A DNA stretch of 38,490 nt from an uncultured Bacteroidales bacterium (lineage in GTDB: Bacteria; Bacteroidota; Bacteroidia; Bacteroidales; Muribaculaceae), in contig CADBML010000210.1 of the NCBI GenBank assembly GCA_902795825.1, positions 1-38,490 on the forward strand, given 5' to 3'. The notes under the pieces are model-generated. The model was not told where the DNA came from and did no database searches. It saw only the letters and a program-made list of their open reading frames with translations. Below are positions 23,762-33,248 of this stretch, one piece after another (position 1 is the stretch's first letter; the number at the start of each line of letters is the position of its first letter). The translations under genes were made by a program, and so were the position numbers.

Positions 23762-26572
23762 TCAGAGGAATTGTGAGGTGGGGGAAGACGACATTGCCAC
23801 TTGTCGCGGTGTGCCTTCGGCTAATATCAATCCACCGTTCAATCCCCCACGAGGTCCCATGTCGATTATATGGTCGGCATTGCGGATAAAGTCGATGTTG
23901 TGCTCAATGACTATGACAGTGTTGCCTTTATCGACAAGTATGTTGAGGATTTGAAGTAGTGTGTTGATGTCGTGGAAATGAAGGCCTGTGGTCGGCTCGT
24001 CAAGAATGAACAAAGTTTTACCGGTGTCTTTTTTTGCGAGTTGTGCAGCAAGTTTTATCCTTTGGTTTTCGCCACCCGACAACGTCGATGAAGGTTGACC
24101 CAGTTTGAGGTATCCTAGGCCAATATCGTCGAGGGTCTTGATTTTCTTGAGAATACGTGGCACATTAGCGAAAAATTTGACGGCATCGGATATAGACATA
24201 TCGAGAATGTCGGCAATCGACTTGCCTTTGAATCTGACTTCCATAGTCTCTCTATTGTACCGTTTGCCGCCGCACACTTCGCAAGTCACCAGCACATCAG
24301 GAAGGAAATTCATGTGAATCGTTCGATAGCCGTTTCCGCCACAAGCCTCGCAACGACCGCCACTGACATTAAATGAAAATCTTCCAGGCTTATATCCTCG
24401 AATTTTTGCCTCTGGCAAGGACACGAAAAGGGCGCGAATGTCGGAGAAAACGTCGGTGTAAGTCGCAGGGTTCGAACGTGGTGACTTTCCAATTGGCGAT
24501 TGATCCACAGTAATGACTTTGTCGATGTTTTCAATCCCCTCGATGGTGTCGTACTTCAGCGGCTCCTGAAGCGAGCGATAAAACTTTTGGCTTAAAATTG
24601 GCTGTAGCGTTTGGTTTATCAGTGTTGACTTTCCGCTTCCAGAGGGGCCTGTCACACATATCAACTTTCCCAAAGGGATTGTCACGTCAACATTTTTCAG
24701 GTTGTTGCCTCTACACCCTTTTAATATGATGCTTTTTCCGTTCCCTTGACGAATTTGGCGGTTGACATCACCGATTTGCAACTCGTCGTTAAGATATTTA
24801 GCCGTCAGGGTGCCGGAGGAAAGCAACTTGTCGGGTGTGCCCTCGAAGAGAACATTACCGCCGTATAGGCCTCCACGAGGCCCGACATCGACTATGTAGT
24901 CGGAGCGGAGCATAATGTCCTTGTCGTGTTCAACAACGATTATCGTGTTTTGTTGCTTCTTTAGCTCTTGAAGAGTGTCGATTAGGAGGTTATTGTCCCT
25001 CTGATGCAGACCGATTGAAGGTTCGTCAAGAATATATGTGACGTTAACGAGACGTGAGCCTAATTGTGTTGCCAATCTAATTCGCTGTGATTCACCTCCT
25101 GAGAGAGTGGCCGACGGACGGTTAAGAGAGAGATAGTCAAGACCGACACGAATCATAAAGTCAAGTCGCGAACGAATTTCCTTCAGGATTTGCGAAGCGA
25201 CAATATTTTGTGTGGGGGAGAGGCTTTTCTCAATTGTCAAGGACCATTCATAGAGTTGCTGAATGTCGAGCGAAGCGAGTTGGCTGATGTTGTTATTGCC
25301 GATAAAGAAATGTAGCGCTTCTTTATTTAGCCGTTGACCATTACATTCCGGACAGACGGCACGAGAGTAGAATTGTTGCGACCACCGTTGCTCTTTCACA
25401 CCAGCCTCTTCGTCCTGGTGCATTTCAATATATTTGATAATGCCGTTATAGGATGTAAAATAATTCGTCAGCGATTTTGTGGCATTTTCAATCACGAGAT
25501 GGTCGGTGGTGCCATTGAGGATGTCGTTTATGCAATCTTCCGGGAGCGATGAAATAGAGTCGGATGTCGAGCATCCGTATTTTCGGCAGATAGCGTCGAT
25601 TTGCCAAAAAATCAATGATTCTTTCCGTTTTCCTAAAGGGACAATCCCTCCCGCGGCAATTGACAGCTTGGGATTTGGAATAATTTTGTCCCTATCGATA
25701 AGGTTCACCTCGCCAAGTCCTTTACAACACGGGCATGCTCCCTGGGGCGAGTTGAACGAGAAGGAGTGGGGCGAAGGGTCACGATAAGACAAACCCGATT
25801 CGGGGTCGATGAGCATTTGGCTGAAATGATGGATAGTGTCTGTCTCAACATCAAGAAGCGATAACTGTTTGTCGCCTTGACGAAGCGCGTTGCCCACTGA
25901 CGCCTCAAGCCGTTGCCGATCCTTTTGAGCCACTTTCAGCCGGTCAACGACCAGTTCGATAGAGTGGTTTTTGTATCGGTCGAGTTTCATCCCATATCGG
26001 ATCTCCTGCAGTATTCCATCGACACGCACATTTAAATAGCCTTTTCGCAAAAGTTGGTCGAACAATTCGCGATAATGACCTTTTCGGTTTTTAACGATAG
26101 GAGCTAAAAGGCAGATTTTTTTTTCTTCGAATTGAGAGAGGATAAGTTCCACAATCTTCTCCTCGGAGTACTTGATCATTTCTTTGCCATTGACATAACT
26201 GCGTGCGATGGCCACTTTTGAGAAAAGCAGTCGCAGATAGTCATAGACTTCTGTGGTGGTTCCAATTGTGCTTCGAGGATTCCGGTTCGTTGTCTTCTGT
26301 TCAATAGAAATGACAGGCGTAAGGCCAGAAATGTCATCGACATCGGGCCGGCTGAAAGAGCCTATCATATTTCGTGCGTAGGATGAGAATGTGTCGATAT
26401 ATCTTCGCTGACCCTCTGCGTAAATAGTGTCGAACGCCAATGAGGATTTCCCGCTTCCGCTCAGTCCGGTTATGACCGTGAGTTTATTGTGGGGAATCTT
26501 GACATCAATGTTTTTGAGGTTGTTGACTCTTGCGCCGACAACTTCGATGTATTCTTCGGGCTTCTTTGCCAT
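23762..26572 (-). CDS. uvrA: Excinuclease ABC subunit A
   Basis: UvrA is the damage-sensing ATPase of nucleotide-excision repair. At 936 aa it is typical. It has Walker [10 protein letters not shown] (36-44) and GPSGSGKST (about 640-648), two ABC signatures [19 protein letters not shown] and [19 protein letters not shown], and Walker B regions [14 protein letters not shown] and [14 protein letters not shown]. Zinc-binding cysteine pairs lie in [30 protein letters not shown] and [12 protein letters not shown]. It is intact, with no insertion. It follows the lytic transglycosylase gene by 35 nt and precedes clpC by about 20 nt, so DNA repair, envelope and protein quality-control genes share one strand and perhaps one message. 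Confidence 0.96.
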   Translation of the reverse strand: MAKKPEEYIEVVGARVNNLKNIDVKIPHNKLTVITGLSGSGKSSLAFDTIYAEGQRRYIDTFSSYARNMIGSFSRPDVDDISGLTPVISIEQKTTNRNPRSTIGTTTEVYDYLRLLFSKVAIARSYVNGKEMIKYSEEKIVELILSQFEEKKICLLAPIVKNRKGHYRELFDQLLRKGYLNVRVDGILQEIRYGMKLDRYKNHSIELVVDRLKVAQKDRQRLEASVGNALRQGDKQLSLLDVETDTIHHFSQMLIDPESGLSYRDPSPHSFSFNSPQGACPCCKGLGEVNLIDRDKIIPNPKLSIAAGGIVPLGKRKESLIFWQIDAICRKYGCSTSDSISSLPEDCINDILNGTTDHLVIENATKSLTNYFTSYNGIIKYIEMHQDEEAGVKEQRWSQQFYSRAVCPECNGQRLNKEALHFFIGNNNISQLASLDIQQLYEWSLTIEKSLSPTQNIVASQILKEIRSRLDFMIRVGLDYLSLNRPSATLSGGESQRIRLATQLGSRLVNVTYILDEPSIGLHQRDNNLLIDTLQELKKQQNTIIVVEHDKDIMLRSDYIVDVGPRGGLYGGNVLFEGTPDKLLSSGTLTAKYLNDELQIGDVNRQIRQGNGKSIILKGCRGNNLKNVDVTIPLGKLICVTGPSGSGKSTLINQTLQPILSQKFYRSLQEPLKYDTIEGIENIDKVITVDQSPIGKSPRSNPATYTDVFSDIRALFVSLPEAKIRGYKPGRFSFNVSGGRCEACGGNGYRTIHMNFLPDVLVTCEVCGGKRYNRETMEVRFKGKSIADILDMSISDAVKFFANVPRILKKIKTLDDIGLGYLKLGQPSSTLSGGENQRIKLAAQLAKKDTGKTLFILDEPTTGLHFHDINTLLQILNILVDKGNTVIVIEHNIDFIRNADHIIDMGPRGGLNGGLILAEGTPRQVAMSSSPTSQFL

Positions 26573-26607
26573 TTAACTGCTTTTTAGGGAATTTATTGAA
26601 AGCCCCT

Positions 26608-27522
26608 TTAATCGATTACCCATCTTTTGTCGAAAACGGGCGTTGTTGATTGCCGGAAAAGTCCTTTTTCCGTGGGGATTTTCACACGATACGTCTTGCC
26701 CGTTTTGTTAGGTAGCGACTTAGCGACAATCCATGGGTTGTATTCGCGCAATTGAGAATATGTTATGCCGTGGCCTTTAGCCCACTTCTGCCAATCATCA
26801 ACCGAAGATGAAATCTCAATAATATTATAGTCGAGGGGCTGATATAATTGACTAGATGAGATTCTGTAACCAAACGATTTGAGATTCTCGAATAGGACTT
26901 TTGTGGCAAGAATCCGATAAATATAGCGTGCCGTTTCCTTCGGGAGATGAAGGTCGTAGGCAGTGGTCACCATTTGCGCCTCAAGTTCTGTCGTTATTCT
27001 TCCGGTTCCGGCATTATATGAAGCAGCCACAGACTCCCAATTGCCATATTTCGCATACGCATTCTTGAAATATTTACATGCTGCGACGGCCTCTTTTTCT
27101 ATGTCGTAGCGTTCATCGACGTAGTCGGAAACTTCAAGTCCATATTGCCGTGCTGTTCCTGGAATGAACTGCCATATTCCGGCGGCTTTTGCCGAGGAAT
27201 AAGCTCGAGTGTCCAAAAGAGATTCCACGCATGCAAGATACAAAAAATCTTGTGGCACATTGTTGTCCTCCAACACTTTTGACAGTATGGGGAAATAGCG
27301 ATTGGCTCTTTTGACGGTGAGAAGTGTAGAGCCGTGGGAATAAATAAGCGAGGTCAGTTCCCGTTCAAACCGTTCATACATGTCATTTCGGGCAAGTGAA
27401 ATCTCTTGATCGGCGAATTTGACCTTATCAGGTATTTTGGGCGATTCGATTGCCGCGAATGATTGGGCTTGTAGATTTGAGAATATTATTGCCATTACGG
27501 CAACAGCCATGAGTTTTTTCAT
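26608..27522 (-). CDS. Membrane-bound lytic murein transglycosylase (Slt/MltD-type) with LysM-like end
   Basis: This 304-aa exported enzyme cleaves glycan strands of peptidoglycan, forming 1,6-anhydromuramic ends. A signal peptide (MKKLMAVAVMAIIFSNLQAQ) precedes the SLT domain: catalytic Glu100 in LYLACVESLLDTRAYSSAKA, GIWQFIPGTARQYGLE (115-130), the YFKNAYAKYGNWESVAASYN stretch and NAGTGRI. A C-terminal module (about 230-295, VDDWQKWAKGHGITYSQLRE, TYRVKIP) looks like a LysM peptidoglycan-binding fold. Its start overlaps the stop of the CHU_C-domain gene (TAATG), so the two are translationally coupled. It is probably involved in wall remodelling near a surface apparatus. Confidence 0.9.
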   Translation of the reverse strand: MKKLMAVAVMAIIFSNLQAQSFAAIESPKIPDKVKFADQEISLARNDMYERFERELTSLIYSHGSTLLTVKRANRYFPILSKVLEDNNVPQDFLYLACVESLLDTRAYSSAKAAGIWQFIPGTARQYGLEVSDYVDERYDIEKEAVAACKYFKNAYAKYGNWESVAASYNAGTGRITTELEAQMVTTAYDLHLPKETARYIYRILATKVLFENLKSFGYRISSSQLYQPLDYNIIEISSSVDDWQKWAKGHGITYSQLREYNPWIVAKSLPNKTGKTYRVKIPTEKGLFRQSTTPVFDKRWVID

Positions 27523-28856
27523 TATTCGGTGTCAGTTTCTCCTGAATTTGTACCTATTGGTTTATAATTGATAATATTAATGTCGCCTTTTAATTTGTAA
27601 ACACGTCCATCAGAGCCTTTGGCGTTAATCACATAAAAGTAAACGCCCGATTTGACAAGCTTGCCGCGGTATTTGCCATCCCAACCCTGCGAAGGGTCGG
27701 TAAACGAGCATACTTCCACACCCCAGCGGTTGAAAATATGACATTCGAAATCGATGATTGACTTATAGCTTACTTTCCAAATGTCGTTAATTCCTTCGGT
27801 TGCGCCAGGGGAAAACGCATTCGGACACTCGAGAATTGATTCGCCAATCGTGACCTCGTAAGTGTCGCCATAGTAATCACACGTTCCTGCAGCGTTTGAA
27901 GCGAAGAAACGAATGTATGTGGTGCCTTGTTCGTTGAAAGTGCGTGTAAATTCCAGGTCGCTCATGCGTAATGTTATGTTTTCAAACTCGTTATCGTCGG
28001 AAAATTGCCATTCACTGAAGGCAACAGCATCGGTAACCACGGCCTTAAAGTTGATAACGGCCGGAGCCGAGCCTCCCAACGACGAAGAGTCGTCATGGCG
28101 TTCGTTGTCGTGTGTACTCTCTTCCTGTTCTGCCGACGTTTGTGCCGATATGGCATTGGTTTGGAACATCGGAGAATCGATAGTGATTTCTTCACCCCAT
28201 TGACGCAAGTATTTGTCGGCTGAAAGCGAAAAGGATGTGTCGGTCAATGGGGCAGGTGTGTGAATGTTTTCAGTGAGGTACTCAAATTTTGTTTGGGTTG
28301 AAATTTGATTGTAAACCATCGATGATGAGTCATATTCCAAAGTGTTGTAAGCGAGAACAATCTCTCGGTTAAGGGTTTTAGGCTGCCCATTAATGGTGTA
28401 ATATGCTATTCGATCGCAACTGCCAGAGAATACAATATTCGTCACATCGCAGTCCTGTTCGGCAGACGGTGTTATTGAGCCAAGATGGGGGTAGTGAGAC
28501 GAATAATCGACAACCCAAAAATAATAGCGTCGGTTATTGTCTTCGATATAATAACCCATATCGCCTTCGAATTTCGATAATGTGTATTTATTGCCCATAC
28601 GAGTAACTCCCGTCAATTTTTCGGCATATGCTCCTCCAAGGCTACTGAACATATACCACTCGACATTGTCAGAGCTTGCGGTGTAGGACATCGAAAGCCC
28701 ATTAGCTGAATACACGACGAATATATCGTCGAGCCCTGTTGACGCTTCGGGCTTTTCGTTGATAACAGCATGGCTTCCGCCACTAAACTCAACCGCGGCT
28801 GAGCATAACAGCGAATTAACCATTATAAGGATTGGCAAAATCGTTTTTTTCATCAT
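27522..28856 (-). CDS. Surface protein with gliding-motility/T9SS type B C-terminal domain
   Basis: This 444-aa exported protein has a signal peptide (MMKKTILPILIMVNSLLCSA). A beta-rich body includes two or three Ig/PKD-like stretches (FVVYSANGLSMSYTASSDNV, INFKAVVTDAVAFSEWQFSD). The C-terminal 95 residues match the gliding-motility-associated/CHU_C domain: ECPNAFSPGATEGINDIW, FECHIFNRWGVEVCSF, GWDGKYRGKLVKSGVYFYVI. That domain directs secretion by the type IX system (type B signal), though the organism need not glide. Substrate or ligand is unknown. It leads the transcript with the lytic transglycosylase and has a TATCTTTG promoter element just upstream. Confidence 0.85.
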   Translation of the reverse strand: MMKKTILPILIMVNSLLCSAAVEFSGGSHAVINEKPEASTGLDDIFVVYSANGLSMSYTASSDNVEWYMFSSLGGAYAEKLTGVTRMGNKYTLSKFEGDMGYYIEDNNRRYYFWVVDYSSHYPHLGSITPSAEQDCDVTNIVFSGSCDRIAYYTINGQPKTLNREIVLAYNTLEYDSSSMVYNQISTQTKFEYLTENIHTPAPLTDTSFSLSADKYLRQWGEEITIDSPMFQTNAISAQTSAEQEESTHDNERHDDSSSLGGSAPAVINFKAVVTDAVAFSEWQFSDDNEFENITLRMSDLEFTRTFNEQGTTYIRFFASNAAGTCDYYGDTYEVTIGESILECPNAFSPGATEGINDIWKVSYKSIIDFECHIFNRWGVEVCSFTDPSQGWDGKYRGKLVKSGVYFYVINAKGSDGRVYKLKGDINIINYKPIGTNSGETDTE

Positions 28857-28870
28857 GTGTTGAATTTCTG

Positions 28871-28878
28871 CAAAGATA
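28871..28878 (-). promoter_or_regulatory. -7 element of the CHU_C-LT-uvrA-clpC-htpG run (TATCTTTG)
   Basis: TATCTTTG on the minus strand is a perfect TAnnTTTG match, 15-22 nt upstream of the start codon, and is preceded by a T-rich run. It shares a 96-nt divergent intergenic region with the promoter for the glycosyltransferase on the other strand. Confidence 0.6.
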
Positions 28879-28908
28879 CAAATAAAAAACGAACTATCTT
28901 CATAATTG

Positions 28909-28939
28909 TTGCAATTTCAGGTTTAATTTTATAATTTTG
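28909..28939 (+). promoter_or_regulatory. Promoter of the GT4 glycosyltransferase (TTG-N20-TAATTTTG)
   Basis: TTG (28909-28911) lies 20 nt before TAATTTTG (28932-28939) on the plus strand, close to the Bacteroidetes consensus. The ATG at 28953 is only 13 nt beyond the -7 element, so the transcript leader would be just a few nucleotides long. Confidence 0.6.
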
Positions 28940-28952
28940 AAAAAAAATAGCG

Positions 28953-30074
28953 ATGAAGGTATATTTCATAAACACGTCGGAAGACCTGTCGAATGCCACG
29001 GCGAAAATAATGCTGTCGATTGCGTCGGCTGTAAAGTCGAAAGGTGGGCTGTATAAAATATATTCTTCAAAGGGCAGAAGCAGAGTCGGTCATGCTTTTT
29101 TAAGCCGACTGACCGACAGGGAAGGCACTTTTTCAAGCAGGTCAACCCGTGCCCTGCTACGCGACATTGCGAAGTTTTCGCCCGACATCGTGCACCTGTC
29201 GAATCTTCATGGCCACTACCTTAATTATAAATTGCTGTTTGAGGGTCTGCGCAGCATTGGAGTGCCGGTGGTTTGGTCAGTACATGACCTTTGGCCTGTT
29301 ACGGGTCATTGCGCTGTGCCTTTCGATTGTGATTTGTGGAAGAACGGGTGCCAAAAATGTCATCACATTGACTACTATCCCCGCAGTTGGTGGGCAAATA
29401 AGTCGGCGCAAAATTTTGCGGATAAAAACATGGCATTCGGTCTTATAAGGCCTACCATTGTCGTTGCGTCGGAGTATATGAAATCTTCGCTTGCCTCGTC
29501 TTTCTTGTCGTCGTGTAATTGTCAAGTGATTCCGAATGGAGTTGACACGGAGACGTTCCATCCAGTAGGCAAGCCCAAAAACGACGGCAAAGTGAAAATA
29601 CTTGGCGTGGCACGCAATTGGGAATCGGGAAAGAATCAGAAATTTTTCGATTCGTTGGCTTATGCACGGCCCGACTGGGAAATCACGCTTGTGGGTCGCG
29701 TTAATCATAATAAATATCGCAGTATTAAGGCTTTGAACTATGTATATGATTCGTCAGAACTCACAAGGATTTATTCGTCGGCTGATGTATTTGTGAATCC
29801 GTCTGAGTTTGAATCATTCGGAATGGTTGTGTTCGAGGCCATGGCGTGCGGTGTGCCAGTTGTTGTTAATGACAAAACCGCGACTAAAGAATTTATTAAT
29901 GACAGGGTGGGGCGAATCGTTGACTTTGGCAATTTGGAAGAAGCGATTTTGGCTATAAAAGAAGCTGTTAAACTAAACCGAAAAGAGTGTGCCGGCTATG
30001 TGTCGAAACATTTTAGTTCCGCTGATGTCGCTATGCGTTATTTCGACTTGTTCTGTAGTGTGATTGAAAAATAA
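28953..30074 (+). CDS. GT4-family glycosyltransferase (WcaC-like)
   Basis: This 373-aa retaining glycosyltransferase with the GT-B fold transfers a sugar onto a lipid-linked glycan at the inner face of the membrane. The segment WSVHDLWPVTGHCAVPFDCD, then a WKNGCQKCHHIDYYPRSWW cysteine-rich stretch, is typical of WcaC/PssC-like exopolysaccharide transferases. The C-terminal donor-binding part has GVARNWESGKNQKFFDSLAY and the E-x7-E-type motif SEFESFGMVVFEAMACGVPV (about residue 285). It is transcribed alone on the plus strand, facing away from the T9SS-protein transcript, and stops at a hairpin shared with the WecA-like gene. Donor sugar unknown. Confidence 0.88.
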   Translation: MKVYFINTSEDLSNATAKIMLSIASAVKSKGGLYKIYSSKGRSRVGHAFLSRLTDREGTFSSRSTRALLRDIAKFSPDIVHLSNLHGHYLNYKLLFEGLRSIGVPVVWSVHDLWPVTGHCAVPFDCDLWKNGCQKCHHIDYYPRSWWANKSAQNFADKNMAFGLIRPTIVVASEYMKSSLASSFLSSCNCQVIPNGVDTETFHPVGKPKNDGKVKILGVARNWESGKNQKFFDSLAYARPDWEITLVGRVNHNKYRSIKALNYVYDSSELTRIYSSADVFVNPSEFESFGMVVFEAMACGVPVVVNDKTATKEFINDRVGRIVDFGNLEEAILAIKEAVKLNRKECAGYVSKHFSSADVAMRYFDLFCSVIEK

Positions 30075-30093
30075 GAGCCACTGTTAGTGGCTC
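30075..30093. terminator. Hairpin between convergent glycosyltransferase and WecA-like genes
   Basis: A perfect 8-bp stem (GAGCCACT 30075-30082, AGTGGCTC 30086-30093) has a GTT loop and starts directly after the plus-strand TAA. On the minus strand a T-rich tail follows (TTATTTTTC), so it is a canonical terminator for the aminotransferase-gmd-fcl-wecA run; it may also stop the plus-strand gene. Confidence 0.75.
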
Positions 30094-30134
30094 AAAATCA
30101 AAAAGTCAGACGATAAAAAGATGCGATAGGAATG

Positions 30135-31109
30135 TTAGTCGCCGAGTTGGCTTTGTTTTGAGCGTTTGACTACAAAATATATTGTGGGAAGTATTATCGC
30201 CAGTGAAATCAGATACGTCCAATGATAGGATGTGGGGATCATAAAGTAAGCTAAGTTAATGGCAAACTGTGTGGCTGAATAAATAGTCGAAACCATGGCG
30301 TGAGAGAATCCCCATTGATTAACAAGAATTTGATATAGATGAAGCCTGTGGGGTTGCATAATATCGTCACCCTTGAATATTCGTTGCAATATTGTCAGCG
30401 ATGTGTCGATACCGTAAACAATGAATAGTGTGATGGCTGTCGGATCGTGTGTGATGAAAATCAGATTAACCATTAGATAAGTTAACATGAATCCCATCGT
30501 AATGGCTCCCACATCGCCACAAAACAGCATCGAACGTCGTTGAAAGTTAAAAATACAGAACACTATAGCAGCGACGACCAGAGTCATGGTCAGTGTTAAG
30601 TACGGGCCTCCCGCTGGGTGTTGCGAGAAAGAATAATATAATGAAATAAGTGCTACGATGGAATAACTTCCCGTTATGCCACTTATGCCATCCATGAAAT
30701 TAAAAGCATTCACAAAACCAATCCCAAAGAGCATTATCAGGATGAAAATGTCGTAATTCCCATTAAAAAGATATTGATGGAATGTGGCGCCCACTACCGC
30801 AATTTGCACTATTAGTCGGAATGAAGGCGAAATATTGTGAATGTCATCGATAAAACTCACAATCGCAAGCAGAATTGCGCCTATGATGAAAACTGAATGA
30901 TGCCCAAATAGTTTTGGGTAAAAACAGACACAAGCTATTAACGCTATAATAAAAACAATGCCGCCGCCAGTCAACTGAAACCCAGTGTGAGATGACCTGT
31001 AGTTGGCGTCAACGCCAATTTTAAGAGTCTTTGCCAAAGCATAATAAACAGCTTCAGCCAAAAGCAGAATCAAAAACAGGTAGATATAGTATCGTATGTT
31101 TTCTATCAT
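30135..31109 (-). CDS. Polyprenyl-phosphate GlcNAc-1-phosphate transferase-like (WecA/TagO/MraY family)
   Basis: This integral membrane enzyme of about 10 helices and 324 aa probably starts surface-glycan synthesis by moving a sugar 1-phosphate from a UDP-sugar to undecaprenyl phosphate. The catalytic and family motifs are clear: the DD pair in SFIDDIHNIS (residues 85-94), NAFNFMDGISGITG (134-147), and the third-loop motif MQPHRLHLYQ (about 250-260), which marks WecA/TagO-type enzymes and not MraY. The DANYRSSH-GFQLTGGG segment at 34-50 is also typical. It overlaps fcl by 4 nt (ATGA) and ends the four-gene unit at the hairpin 30075-30093. The exact sugar is not decided by the sequence. Confidence 0.88.
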   Translation of the reverse strand: MIENIRYYIYLFLILLLAEAVYYALAKTLKIGVDANYRSSHTGFQLTGGGIVFIIALIACVCFYPKLFGHHSVFIIGAILLAIVSFIDDIHNISPSFRLIVQIAVVGATFHQYLFNGNYDIFILIMLFGIGFVNAFNFMDGISGITGSYSIVALISLYYSFSQHPAGGPYLTLTMTLVVAAIVFCIFNFQRRSMLFCGDVGAITMGFMLTYLMVNLIFITHDPTAITLFIVYGIDTSLTILQRIFKGDDIMQPHRLHLYQILVNQWGFSHAMVSTIYSATQFAINLAYFMIPTSYHWTYLISLAIILPTIYFVVKRSKQSQLGD

Positions 31110-32182
31110 TCGTTCAAGTACCAGTCATATATCATTCTGATGCCATCAGTCAGTTCGATGCGGTGATGCCACCCCAATGAATGAAGTTTGCTCACGTCGC
31201 ATAACTTACGCATCGTGCCATTCGGTTTTGTCGGATTCCATTTAATGTCGCCTTCATATTGAACAACGTTTTTTATAATGTTGGCGACATCGGATATGCT
31301 GTGCTCTATTCCTGTTCCAATGTTGATATGGCAGTTCCTTACTTCTGAATTGGAGCCTTTGATGTCGGCAAAGTCAACATTTTCAAGAATAAAGACCGAA
31401 GCGTCGGCCATGTCCTCGCTCCATAAAAATTCCCTTAATGGTTCGCCTGTTCCCCAAAGAGTCAATGACGACCTTGAAATGCCGAAATCTGACAGTCTAC
31501 TGGTGATTTCTTCATCAGATGATTCAGCGGTTATGCCCGCTAATGGCCGACGGGCAAAGTCTTTGCGAATGGAGGTGAAATCGCCATCGTTCAGGAGTTT
31601 TGCGAGATGGATTTTCCTGATCATGGCCGGTAAAACATGGCTTTTTTCGAGGTCGAAATTGTCGTTCGGACCATACAGGTTTGTGGGCATGACCGCAATG
31701 TAATTTGTGCCATATTGCAGGTTGAAACTCTCACACAATTTCAAACCGGCTATTTTCGCAATGGCGTATGGCTCGTTTGTGTATTCCAATGTCGAGGTTA
31801 GGAGGGCATTTTCTGGAATAGGCTGTGGCGCATTCTTGGGATAGATACACGTGCTCCCTAAAAAAAGAAGCTTTTTCACGCCATGTCTGAAACTCTCCCC
31901 GATTACGTTTTGCTGAATTTGAAGGTTTTTGTAAATGAAGTCAGCACGGTAGATGTTGTTGGCCATAATACCACCGACAAATGCGGCAGCCAAAATGACA
32001 TATTCGGGCCTTTCTTTGTCGAAGAATTGTCGGGTAGCTTCTCCGTCGAGTAAGTCTAGTTCAGAATGCGTACGCCCGACAAGATTTGTGTATCCTTTTG
32101 ACACAAGGTTGCCCCAGATAGCCGAACCGACAAGCCCGCGGTGTCCCGCCACATAAATCTTAGCGTCTTTATTGATTGACAT
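31106..32182 (-). CDS. fcl: GDP-L-fucose synthase
   Basis: Fcl epimerises GDP-4-keto-6-deoxy-D-mannose at C3 and C5 and reduces it to GDP-L-fucose with NADPH. The 358-aa short-chain dehydrogenase has the nucleotide motif VAGHRGLVGSAIW (11-23), the family marker LGSTCIYPKNAPQPIPE (108-124) and catalytic YAIAK (Y139, K143). GPNDNFDLEKSHVLPAMIRK follows, as in E. coli WcaG. It is longer than usual (about 310-320) owing to an insert of about 40 residues, near 205-240 (NDGDFTSIRKDFARRPLAGI). It is next to gmd and overlaps the WecA-like gene, so the pathway enzymes are produced together. Confidence 0.94.
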   Translation of the reverse strand: MSINKDAKIYVAGHRGLVGSAIWGNLVSKGYTNLVGRTHSELDLLDGEATRQFFDKERPEYVILAAAFVGGIMANNIYRADFIYKNLQIQQNVIGESFRHGVKKLLFLGSTCIYPKNAPQPIPENALLTSTLEYTNEPYAIAKIAGLKLCESFNLQYGTNYIAVMPTNLYGPNDNFDLEKSHVLPAMIRKIHLAKLLNDGDFTSIRKDFARRPLAGITAESSDEEITSRLSDFGISRSSLTLWGTGEPLREFLWSEDMADASVFILENVDFADIKGSNSEVRNCHINIGTGIEHSISDVANIIKNVVQYEGDIKWNPTKPNGTMRKLCDVSKLHSLGWHHRIELTDGIRMIYDWYLNE

Positions 32183-33247
32183 TTATTTGTTCGTAACTAG
32201 TTTGAGATCGGAATCAACCATAATGTTAATTAATTGCTCGAAAGAAGTTCGTCGTGGGTTCCATCCAAGTTGTTGCTTGGCTTTTGTCGGGTCACCGAGC
32301 AATTGTTCCACTTCCGCAGGACGGAAAAATCGTGGGTCAACTTCAATGAGCACCCTGCCTGTGGATTTTTCAACGCCCTTTTCCTCTAGACCATTTCCAT
32401 GCCATTCGATTTCAATGCCCGCACGCGAGAAAGCGATTGTCGCAAATTCACGCACTGTGTGGTATTCTCCTGTTGCGATAACAAAATCGTCGGGTTCGGG
32501 CTGTTGCATAATAAGCCACATACACTCGACATAATCTTTTGCGTAACCCCAGTCTCTCAAGGCGTTGAGGTTTCCGAGATATAGTTTGTCTTGAAGTCCT
32601 CTGGCGATGCGCGCCGCAGCCAGGGTTATTTTACGGGTCACGAATGTCTCGCCACGGCGCTCACTTTCGTGATTGAAAAGTATGCCATTTACGGCATACA
32701 TTCCATAGCTTTCACGATAGTTCTTCATTATCCAAAAAGAATAAAGCTTTGCGCAAGCATATGGGCTACGTGGATAGAATGGTGTCTTTTCATTTTGAGG
32801 CACTTCCTGCACCTTGCCGTAAAGCTCACTCGTCGAAGCTTGATAAATCCGACAAGATTTCTCCATCCCGAGTATTCTGATGGCCTCCAACAGGCGCAAC
32901 GTGCCGATGGCATCGGTTTCGGCGGTATATTCGGGAACATCAAACGATACTTTCACGTGGCTTTGGGCGGCAAGATTATATATCTCGGTAGGCTTGACTT
33001 CTTGGATTATGCGGATTAGAGAACTCGAGTCGGTCATGTCGCCGTAGTGAAGGTTGATGAGCCTTCGACGGCGCATATCGCGCACCCATTCATCTAAATA
33101 TAGATGTTCGATTCTTCCTGTATTGAATGTTGAACTGCGCCGGATTATTCCGTGCACCTCATAGCCTTTGTCAAGGAGGAATTCAGCCAGAAATGAGCCG
33201 TCCTGTCCGGTTATGCCGGTTATCAAAGCAATTCTTGCTGTACTCAT
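32183..33247 (-). CDS. gmd: GDP-mannose 4,6-dehydratase
   Basis: Gmd converts GDP-D-mannose to GDP-4-keto-6-deoxy-D-mannose, the precursor of GDP-fucose and of GDP-perosamine. The 354-aa protein has the NAD(P) motif [19 protein letters not shown] (7-25), [14 protein letters not shown] (90-103), the catalytic Thr/Glu region [20 protein letters not shown] (136-155) and YACAK (Y163, K167). Lengths and motifs match intact family members. The start is 1 nt after the aminotransferase stop, and fcl begins right at the stop, so this is the second gene of a compact operon. Confidence 0.95.
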   Translation of the reverse strand: MSTARIALITGITGQDGSFLAEFLLDKGYEVHGIIRRSSTFNTGRIEHLYLDEWVRDMRRRRLINLHYGDMTDSSSLIRIIQEVKPTEIYNLAAQSHVKVSFDVPEYTAETDAIGTLRLLEAIRILGMEKSCRIYQASTSELYGKVQEVPQNEKTPFYPRSPYACAKLYSFWIMKNYRESYGMYAVNGILFNHESERRGETFVTRKITLAAARIARGLQDKLYLGNLNALRDWGYAKDYVECMWLIMQQPEPDDFVIATGEYHTVREFATIAFSRAGIEIEWHGNGLEEKGVEKSTGRVLIEVDPRFFRPAEVEQLLGDPTKAKQQLGWNPRRTSFEQLINIMVDSDLKLVTNK

Positions 33248-33248
33248 G

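Noticed and set aside
29277-29708. Minus-strand ORF of 143 aa inside the plus-strand glycosyltransferase
   Set aside because: The sense frame carries GT4 motifs across this whole stretch. The antisense product is Arg/His-rich and without features.
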